Shown: positions 56,493 to 64,000 of the stretch, piece after piece
Numbering within the stretch: position 1 is the stretch's first letter
Layout of the letters: every line of letters starts with the position of its first letter
Origin: Mytilus californianus
Taxonomy: Eukaryota > Mollusca > Bivalvia > Mytilida > Mytilidae
Reading direction: 5' to 3'
Assembly (NCBI RefSeq): GCF_021869535.1
Contig: NW_026262581.1
Coordinates: 100,864,271-100,928,270, forward strand
DNA: 64,000 nucleotides
The notes under the pieces: model-generated
Told to the model about the DNA's origin: nothing
The model's input: only the letters and a program-made list of their open reading frames with translations
Databases searched by the model: none
Program-made: the position numbers and the translations under genes

Positions 56493-59024
56493 ATATAGAC
56501 GGGTTTATCCACGTCTTATCTCAAAAACATGTGCGCTGCCATTAAGAGGTCACGTGGTACGTCGGCCATAGCACTCGTGAATGATAACGCACGTGCAATC
56601 AATAATCTATATAGTCTATATAATTATCGGTCATTTATAACGTTTTTGTTTCACATATTTCATGTACATATGACCATGGCAAATAACGAAAAATATAGGA
56701 AAGGGGGTGGAAATTCTTGTGCTGTTAATGGATGTTCTAATAATCGTCGTAAATTAAATGATTGGAACGTATCATTTTGTGAATTATATGGACAAAATCA
56801 CTAAGACTGTTCTTGTTTGGCTCCATTTAAACTACATGTTATGCCCGCTAATGAGACAAAACGATTACAGTGGATTAAAGCTTTAAATAGAAAAACACTT
56901 CTAAAGCAAGTATTCGTATGCTCGGATCACTTTATAGACGGAGCTCCGACGGAACAAAATCCTTTCCCGAAATTAAATCTTGGGTATGAAAGCCAGACAA
57001 CCCCCGGTAGACGTAAACTGTCGAGACAAGAACCAGAAAGTAGAAAAAGAAAACGTTTACTGGAAGAAAGCAGTAGTACCGAGACGAGTGTTGACATTAA
57101 TCAGACTGAAGGACCGTCTAATTCTCAACTGCTTCCAGCTTGGCTTCCAGAAGCTTTTTTTGATTTTAATGTGGTTAATCCACCTACGGCATCAGTTGGG
57201 ACACAATATGTCGATTCTGATTATTTGATTTCACAGGATCACATGTATTCAAAACCCTGGTCGGACATACAGAATACCTTTACTCAAACGAATACGGCGT
57301 TGACTGAAGAAAAGGGGCCGGGTTCAAGTCAAAATTGAAAGTAGCGCTATGTCCGCAAAAATAAGTATTGTAACGGACAGTGACTCTTTGTTATATACTA
57401 GTGTAAGTACAGAAGTATTCTTTACGTTAGCAGAGGTTATGTCAGCAGTAAATACATTTAACTTTCAACTTGAAGTCGCCGACCAGTTACTACCAGTGTT
57501 TTTGAAACTTAAACTAAACTTGCTGTTTGATGACTCAGCTCGTAGATTTGGAATTTCAAAAGTTAAGCTAGTAAAATGTTTAATGCTTGCAGAAAAACTA
57601 AAGGATTTAGTTGCATGGTTGCCGAGGGAAACAATACAAGCATGTTGTCCCGAATCTTTCCGAGAAAATTACCCTCGCACCACTGTAATAATAGACTGTG
57701 CCGAAACATTTATACAACGACCTACGAACTTGAAACTAGAAGTGAAACTTTCAGTAATTACAAGTCGCACAATATCGCAAAATATTTTGTTGGAATATCT
57801 CCACATGGACAAATCATGTTTATTTCCAAAGCTTAATTTTGGCGGAAGAACTAGTGACAAGTTTATTGTGGAAAAGAGTGGATTTTTAAACTATGTATTG
57901 CCGGGTGACGAAGTAATGGCAGATCGTGGATTTACAATTGAAGATTTTCGTTTTCTTCGTCGTGTAAAATTAAACATTCCTTTATCTACAAAATGCAAAC
58001 CCCAGCTTTCAAATGAAGATGTCACAACTACTAGACGTATTGCACATGTACGAATACATGTAGAGCGTGCTATTCGTAGACTGAAAGTATTTAAAGTTTT
58101 AAGTGGAACTGTACCAGTGTAGTCTTTAAAGAATTTTGATGACATTCTTATTGTTTGTTCCGCATTGGTAAATTTGAGATCAGATTTAATACGGGATGTC
58201 AATGTAGATACGGATTGAATATAATTACATTGTAAATTGTGTTTTTCGTCCTTCATTTTTTTTATTACATTTTTATTCAACCTTCAGACTGTTTTATTTT
58301 AATTAATTGATTTCCATATTTGACTTGAATGAGAGAATTCAGGAAGTGTGATATATGTCAATGAGACTGTAACCCAACAATAAAAGTTAGATTAAATCAT
58401 CAAAACTCTTCAATGAACAGTGGACTAAATCTCCTGTCTTGGATGTCATTAAATGTGAGTGTTTAAACTAGCTTGGAGACGATAATTCCTCAGGGCTGGT
58501 CTTCTTTTTATTATTGTTGTTATGAACAAGTGAAAATTAAAAGATAATTGTATATTAAATCATATATATATACTGGTAATCATAGACCTGCTCATTACTT
58601 TTTATTATTAAATTGTATCGAATAAGAAGCATCTGGACTTATCAAAGTAGGAATTACGGGTCTTCTGAAGTGAACTCCTGGGGTAATACATTTTTTTACA
58701 TAACAAGCAATTACGTTAACATGTGAAGGTAAACAAGTCAACACTGTTTGCCTTTCCAACTGTGATTATCCCTAGTAAATTACACACATGTCTATGAAGT
58801 CTTCTTGTCCAAACGTCAACATTGCATACCAATGTGTTATCTCATTAATATGAGATAATTATCAAATTTAATAATTCAGATCATTCATAAAATTATGTGT
58901 GTTCAGATAGCGTGCTTTCTCTAATGTTTACAATGTTTCACGACCTTAATGGCGACCGGACATCGATGACCTCGTGCGGACATGTGCAATACTAAGGGGG
59001 ATAATGAGAAAGACCCGTCTATAT
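56493..59024 (+). mobile_element. ISL2EU/Harbinger-type DNA transposon, 2.5 kb
   Basis: ATATAGACGGGT at the left end and ACCCGTCTATAT at the right end are perfect inverted repeats. Looser inverted similarity follows inside (GCCATTAAGAGGTCACG against CGACCTTAATGGCG). The target duplication may be TA, hidden in the repeat ends. It carries a damaged THAP-DDE transposase. 58219-59024 is non-coding 3' sequence. Confidence 0.85.
56676..58218 (+). pseudogene. THAP + DDE_Tnp_4 transposase, damaged
   Basis: The ATG at 56676 starts GGGNSCAVNGCSNNRRKLND, a THAP C2CH start. An in-frame TAA at 56802 interrupts it. The domain continues DCSCLAPFKLHVMPANETKR to VFVCSDHF, then a basic linker (RKRKRL). The frame closes at 57336; the DDE part is in another frame from about 57349: RTTVIIDCAETFIQRPT (first Asp), GDEVMADRGFTIEDFRF (second Asp), RIHVERAIRRLKVF (Glu). 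Between about 57730 and 57830 the conserved stretch SETFSNYKSHNIAKYFVGIS is read only in a third frame, so two compensating indels are present. A TAG at 58120 cuts the last 32 residues. The DDE residues are intact, so inactivation is recent. Confidence 0.88.
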
Positions 59025-59261
59025 GCTGAAGAGAGAAGCTATCCTATATATAGCTTATTTACATGAATTGGTCATTTGTGCAGAAAATTTTGAGGCAAAA
59101 ATGATGTGATAAAGCAGTCACTTTAAAATAATGAAATAAAAGTAAAATGGCTTGCCATTGTCTCTTTATTTAATAAAATAACATAATGTTACTAAAACAA
59201 AAAAATCAAGGTTTAACATTGTAATATCTAGTACAATTCAATCTGATTAATTTATTTACAG

Positions 59262-59339
59262 GCCAATCAAACTATACTAGGAGTGATGGGAACTGACGTG
59301 ACTACAGCTCAGATGGAGAAGTATACTCCTGTATGGAAG
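59262..59339 (+). CDS. CACNA2D: alpha2delta exon 17
   Basis: Acceptor TTATTTACAG and donor AAG|GTAAGA; 26 codons in phase 0/0: ANQTILGVMGTDVTTAQMEK then YTPVWK. ILGVMGxDV is a clear Cache-domain signature of alpha2delta. NQT is a sequon. Confidence 0.95.
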
Positions 59340-59950
59340 GTAAGAAAGTTGTCTCCATTTCACTTCCTTGAACGTCTACTTTGTTCTCAAATATTGCATT
59401 GGCAGCTTTAAGTCTGTTGAGCAATTCAAGCTCAGCTTAAGGTCTAGTAGGTTATCTTAATTAGACTTGAATGCAGTGAAACGAAATACAACATCATGTA
59501 AAACATATCTGTAGACAGAGGAGGGGGGTTCAGACAAACCCCCTTTGAAAACCCCCAACTTTTAAAGACCATTAAAGTCGAGATTCAAATTGAATATTGG
59601 CTATTAAATTTGGATCGTTATTACCCCCAAATAAGCTGTTTCAGAGACATCCTGGATTTGGGTCTGAAAGCCACCTTGTAGAAATTAATTATAGCAAAAT
59701 AGTCAAATTATGTTACTCCCATGTGTTGGTAGTTCATATACTCTAAGCAGATTAAAGAAATGATAAAGGCAGCCTATGTTTCTTTGGAAATCGGGTTTTT
59801 TGGTATGTCTTTCTTGCACAAAGCACATTTTGACTGTCAGACAGCATCAACTTTATTAGCATTATTTTCCTATATCAATATGCTATTGATATGATGTTCA
59901 TGGTTTGCTTTATGAAAATGGTTTTGTCATATTTTTCATTAATATTTCAG
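59340..59950 (+). other. Intron 17
   Basis: A short G-rich stretch (GAGGGGGGTTCAGACAAACC at about 59521) may be a repeat fragment. Nothing else was recognised. Confidence 0.55.
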
Positions 59951-60025
59951 CTTGGCCCAAATGGATACAGCTTTGCTATTAATGCGAATGGTTATGTGAT
60001 GTTCCATCCTAAGTTAAGAGTTCAT
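59951..60025 (+). CDS. CACNA2D: alpha2delta exon 18
   Basis: Acceptor AATATTTCAG and donor CAT|GTAAGT; 25 codons in phase 0/0: LGPNGYSFAINANGYVMFHP then KLRVH. This is the conserved Cache PNGYxFAIxxNGYVxxHPxL core. Confidence 0.96.
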
Positions 60026-60220
60026 GTAAGTTTTATTTATTTTAAACTAGAAATTCAGCAGCATCAACATTACATTATTTAGGAAGAAAAAAATAATTGT
60101 ATGAAAGAGAATGTCAAGCTAGTCTTTTTATCAAATTGATTTGAAAAATCATTTATTTATTATTTGTTTAATTGAATGGTATAAATCATTAATGACATTA
60201 TATTTATTGTATTTTTCTAG

Positions 60221-60289
60221 GATGATTTTAAAGACCCACCAAATATGGATTTTCTAGACATCGAAGTAGAAAATAAGGAGAAGGAAGAG
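60221..60289 (+). CDS. CACNA2D: alpha2delta exon 19 (last one found in window)
   Basis: Acceptor TTTTTCTAG and donor GAG|GTAACG; 23 codons in phase 0/0: DDFKDPPNMDFLDIEVENKE then KEE. LDFLDxExE is conserved in alpha2delta-1/-2. The linker rich in basic residues that precedes it in alpha2delta-1 is much shorter here. The next exon was not found before 64000. Confidence 0.92.
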
Positions 60290-63200
60290 GTAACGATTGT
60301 TTTCACAACTATCTAATATTAGAATTAAAGTGTTTGAGGAGTTTTATATAGACTTTACTAATCAATATTGACTGAACTTTACTAATCTGTATTGACTGAG
60401 ACCATATTCCAAGGTCTATGTGGTTACTTAGATTATTGAAATTTATTTTGACTGATGAAAAGACTGTTTTTGTTTGATCACATCAGATGAAAATGAAACT
60501 GAAACTGAGTCAATGTGACAGGATCTGAACAATTATGTATAAAAATCAGTTTTTTGATAAAAAAAGATTTGATTTCAGATGAAAGTATACAGATGCAGTC
60601 AAATGAAGATTTTTTTGACAGCTATTTGTCTTGAAAGAAAAATTTTATTAGTACCCTGTAACAAACAGTCATGAAGATATATTTGTGCAAATCTAATGCA
60701 AGCATAAAAATATCATTATGTAAAACCTTCATAGAATCAGTGTAAAGAAATATTTGATATAAGCTATTTGAAATAAGTCTGTACAGGTATTTAAACATAG
60801 GCACATGCAGCTATCTTAGAGATTTAATAAAGAAGAAAGAAAATATATTTCATACTAGAAAAAACTATTTCAAAGTAAAAAAACTGACGGCAATATTTGG
60901 AAATAGTTCAATCTTTTTAAATACATGTCTAAATACAAAATGTCAGTATTATACCTCAATAATTTTAATGGTTAAATATAGAATACTTTATGAATCTCAT
61001 TTGATTAGCAAATATAGGAAGATAGATACAGTTTAACAAGGGATTGTGTGCATTTATTTAATCATGGTCTTTTTGTACATGTATTATTTATAAAGTATGT
61101 CTTGTATTAAAGACTAAATCAGTTGGGAACAAGGTATAGTTAGCATTTTAAAAATAGAACATCTTCAAAAAAGAAAATGAATGAAATCAGAGCACAAATA
61201 TTCAGTAAATGTTCTGCTGATTTTTAGAATCTATGTCTCTACAGTCACTCAAATTAGAGCTTTTGAAGGAGAAAATAATTGCATAACAGGTTCATATTGG
61301 GTTTCCGTGTTCACCTAATTTAGTTAATTATAAAGGCTATAAGAGGAAAATCTGTCAGGGATCGGTAGAAGGTGAAAATACTTCAGAAAGGATGAAATAG
61401 TCCAGTGTCACTGTACATAGAGATTTTAATGAAATATCTAATCTACCTTCTGTTCCTTAAAAATTTACAAGCTCTAATTTGAAGACTAACAAACACTGAC
61501 TTCAAACTTTAAAATGCACATTCAGACTTCTTTCTTCATCTCTTCCACATTTCACAATCTCATTTTTGTCAACTATGCTAAATACATGTGTTTGATGAAA
61601 TATTTTGTTTAAAAAAAGGTATAAACCAACTTTTTTGTTAGTATTTGGGGAAAAATGGGGCTAAACTTAAATTTTATTTTTTATATTTATGATAAATTGA
61701 TACTTGATTTTCTAAAAGCTAAGTAAAAGTTTACAGAAAAATGTATAAGTACATAAGATCAAGCTTTTGAATAGCCAAAATGTTGTTTACAGTCTGCTGA
61801 CAAATAAAATTTAATAAAAATTGAGTTGGTTTGTATTTCTTTAATTCTATTTTTTAAACATTAAAGTTTGTTTTTATTATAAGATTTTTACCATTGGACT
61901 GCGATCATACAAAATATATTCTATCTATGTTAGTTTTAGCCATGTGTTAAGAATGAAAAATAGTCCTTGTGTGTCTTATACATAATATTCTGGTAAACAG
62001 CATAAACGAATTAAGTGTTAAAACAAAACCCATAAAAGTGAGATTGTAATAGACCTTAAACTTATGCATTGTTATATAAAGATAAGGTGCATCACTTTTA
62101 TATATTGGAAGGTTTTCTTAAATGAAAATATTGATTTGTTTTCAAGAATATTGAACAGCTGCCACCGTACATTTATTTTAGAACAGCATATATTGGAAGG
62201 TGAACGTCTTGGTTATTTTATATCAAATTATCCGATCGTTAATATCTTATGTTACTTTAACCTAATTATACAATGGCTAATAATTTTTTTCTGCATGGCA
62301 ATATCTGCATACATGAAGCATGTTCATTTTTATACAACAACAATCTGAAGTTGCTTTATAATTAAAGTTTCTGTGGATTTTACAAAAGTGGTTTGAAGTA
62401 ATGGAGAAGGTATGATGAAGCCTCTTTTTGACCTCTTTATATGAAAACAACATCCTATAGATGTTGACTGGTCAACAGTCTTTGAGAAATAAGCAATCAG
62501 ATATTTGAATATTTATTTCATATTAGCTTTAGGGCATCTAATTTCTTTCATCATTTTTGATCAAATAAAGTTAAATCATTAAAATGATTGATAAAGATTG
62601 AGAAATCTCACTAATTTTGGAATTTCAAGAATCTAATAATTACTCTTATCATGCCTTCTCTTATAGAAAAAAAATAAAAAAAATAAGTAGAAGTGAGATA
62701 GTAAATTTCACTACTCAAAACAGGAAAATCAAATTCAATATTCAAAAAAAATCATCATGGTGCTAATAGATTTCCTGACATATATTAAAAGGGTAAAAAT
62801 GTCTGCATCTTTAAGAAATAATTCATGGCATCCGTAGATTTGTTTTCATTTAACCATGGGTTGGGCATTTATATTCAATTATATTATCCCGAGCCATGGT
62901 TAAATCAAAACAAATCTATGGCTGCCATGAATTATTTCTATTCTAATAGGACAAATACGTTAATTTTGTCAACCGTGAAAGCCGTATCTATACACATGAT
63001 ACTGTTTTGGCTGTTCAGATTTACCCCCATTTGATAATATTGATAATATTGTATTATTCATTAATAAATTAAAAAACTCGCATTTTGCACCTAAAAATGT
63101 TCTTTTTATGTAATTTTATTACATCTTGAGGCGAAAACGCCTGGTGTTTACATTTAAAGCTGGAAGCATACATATGATGTCACCTATTTAGTTGCCAAAG

Positions 63201-64000
63201 GCGATAACATAATTTCACAGATTTTTCGTTTTATGAAGTTTTACACCGAAATAAAAACTGTAATGGACTGATTTGTTTATTTTGCATTAGAATAGAGATA
63301 ACCTTATTGTATATGAAGCCTGGCCTATGTAACACGTGGGTTTTACTGTCGCAAATGGAGTGAACTAAGGTTGGCGTAACATGAAACAGCCAATTTTGTG
63401 TATTAATGCGTTTGCGCCAAAACTAGATATACTGTGATTATACTGGATGATGATATATAGGTTATCATATTAGAATTCTGAATAATCCATGGTATAAAAA
63501 TGGAATGTAATGCTTAAATAAAGTTAATCAATATTGCCATTTGTATCACACATGTGATCAGATGGAAAGATCAGTATATGTATTGAAATATTGTTCTCAT
63601 TTGTGAAAATGGCTAGAGATAAGAAAAGGATAATCATTCACTTAATGTCAGACAATGTCATGCAGCTTTGTTCTTAGCTTTCCATTAACATCAGTGATCA
63701 TCACCATTTGACCTTATCATTAAATGGCACCTCATTTCATAGCTGAAAATTACCCATTAGAAAATATTTGGAACCAACAGAACATGTAGAAAATTTAGAT
63801 TATTAGAAGAGTAGCTTTTATGGTGGGAACCCAAAGGTGGTCTAGAATTTTAAGTAGTTAGTTCCTTTGGAAATTGTTACCTGCACCAATTGAAGATATT
63901 CACATTTAGGACATATAGTTGAAATTTTTGTCAGAAAAGTTGAATTGGATTAGCTTTTATCAAATCAGTAAGTTTGATAGAGAACAAACAGTACATAGAC
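60290..64000 (+). other. Intron 19 (incomplete), no further exon recognised
   Basis: I looked for the next conserved alpha2delta block (region after LDFLDxExE, ending in the second Cache part) and did not find it. Holds a 24-bp tandem duplication near 60351-60401 (TTTACTAAT...TATTGACTGA twice) and a MITE at 62814-62939. The rest is AT-rich with nothing recognised. Confidence 0.6.
62814..62939. mobile_element. Inverted-repeat element, 126 bp
   Basis: The arms AGAAATAATTCATGGCA... and ...TGCCATGAATTATTTCT pair over about 45 bp each with few mismatches (inner part GATTTGTTTT / AAAACAAATC and TTTAACCATGG / CCATGGTTAAA). A loop of about 35 bp separates them. MITE-like, non-coding. Confidence 0.85.

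Larger units (their letters stand above)
55996..59261 (+). other. Intron 16
   Basis: Contains a 21-bp minisatellite (56122-56338) and an ISL2EU/Harbinger-type transposon (56493-59024). Confidence 0.75.
9285..64000 (+). other. CACNA2D: Gene extent: calcium channel alpha-2/delta subunit (5' part, runs off window)
   Basis: Alpha2delta proteins are extracellular, membrane-anchored auxiliary subunits of Cav1/Cav2 channels. They promote channel trafficking and synaptic placement. Hand-joined exons give about 548 residues in one frame. Approximate positions: signal peptide 1-28, N-terminal alpha2 region to about 235, RRRPW at 232-236, VWA from 246 with MIDAS D252-T-S-G-S256, D359 in LLTDGG, Cys350 (equivalent of the alpha2-delta disulfide cysteine), then Cache-type sequence 425-548. 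N-glycosylation sequons are visible in exons 2, 5, 12, 16 and 17. By memory the sequence resembles vertebrate alpha2delta-1/-2 (DVRRRPWY, SPKDMLIL, VQAN.RNKK, WMAC, PNGY.FAI) more than -3/-4. The family usually has about 1000-1150 residues, so roughly half is missing to the right. Exon 15 exists in four alternative copies. Family assignment is firm; the exact subtype is inference. Confidence 0.93.

Noticed and set aside
57576..57836. Separate small gene inside the ISL2EU element
   Set aside because: It contains SETFSNYKSHNIAKYFVGIS, the missing conserved part of the DDE transposase, so it is the frame-shifted piece of that gene and not an independent one.
60290..64000. Further alpha2delta exons
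   Set aside because: No peptide resembling the next conserved blocks with suitable splice sites was found; the frames 62064-62348 and 62825-63034 do not match the family, and the latter lies partly in an inverted repeat.

Overview
The window looks like nuclear DNA of a bivalve mollusc, most likely a mussel (Mytilus-like). It is AT-rich, has intron-rich genes with GT/AG junctions, and carries dispersed repeats I recognise from mussel genomes, for example the element containing GATGTGGTATGATTGCCAAT. The species call is inference and was not checked against a database.

One real host gene was found. It is on the + strand, starts at 9285 and runs off the right edge. It encodes a voltage-gated calcium channel alpha-2/delta subunit (CACNA2D family, closest by eye to vertebrate alpha2delta-1/-2). 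I could assemble 22 exons by hand from conserved peptides and exact phase-compatible splice junctions. Nineteen exon positions give about 548 residues: signal peptide, N-terminal alpha2 region, VWA domain with a MIDAS, and the start of the Cache region. The C-terminal part (rest of alpha2, and delta) must lie beyond 64000. The key feature is that exon position 15 is present four times in tandem (47948-48031, 50525-50599, 51813-51893, 52197-52280). All four copies are phase 0/0, and all encode versions of the same 25-28 residue segment between VWA and Cache. This is a predicted mutually exclusive exon cluster, and the segment contains residues that in vertebrate alpha2delta-1 line the gabapentin/amino-acid pocket.

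The rest is introns and 5' flank filled with mobile DNA. 1-9284: 5' flank with dispersed-repeat pieces, tRNA-like SINE pieces and palindromes. 9392-23062: introns with a 178-bp MITE, a hAT-like element and several head-hairpin plus minisatellite elements. 23114-36159: a 13-kb intron that splits the MIDAS motif. It holds large 138-bp-period arrays, split by a 6.65-kb insertion that contains a broken THAP/Harbinger transposase. 37103-47947: a second hAT-like element, a Harbinger-like element and two adjacent MULE-like elements, one with a transposase remnant. 48032-52196: the relatively repeat-poor alternative-exon cluster. 52281-55929: one complete 2.4-kb copy of the hairpin/minisatellite family. 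55996-59261: a 2.5-kb ISL2EU/Harbinger-type transposon with terminal repeats and a damaged transposase. 60290-64000: intron with no recognised exon.

No tRNA, rRNA, CRISPR or bacterial-type features were seen. Most open frames here are chance frames in AT-rich DNA or translations of tandem repeats.
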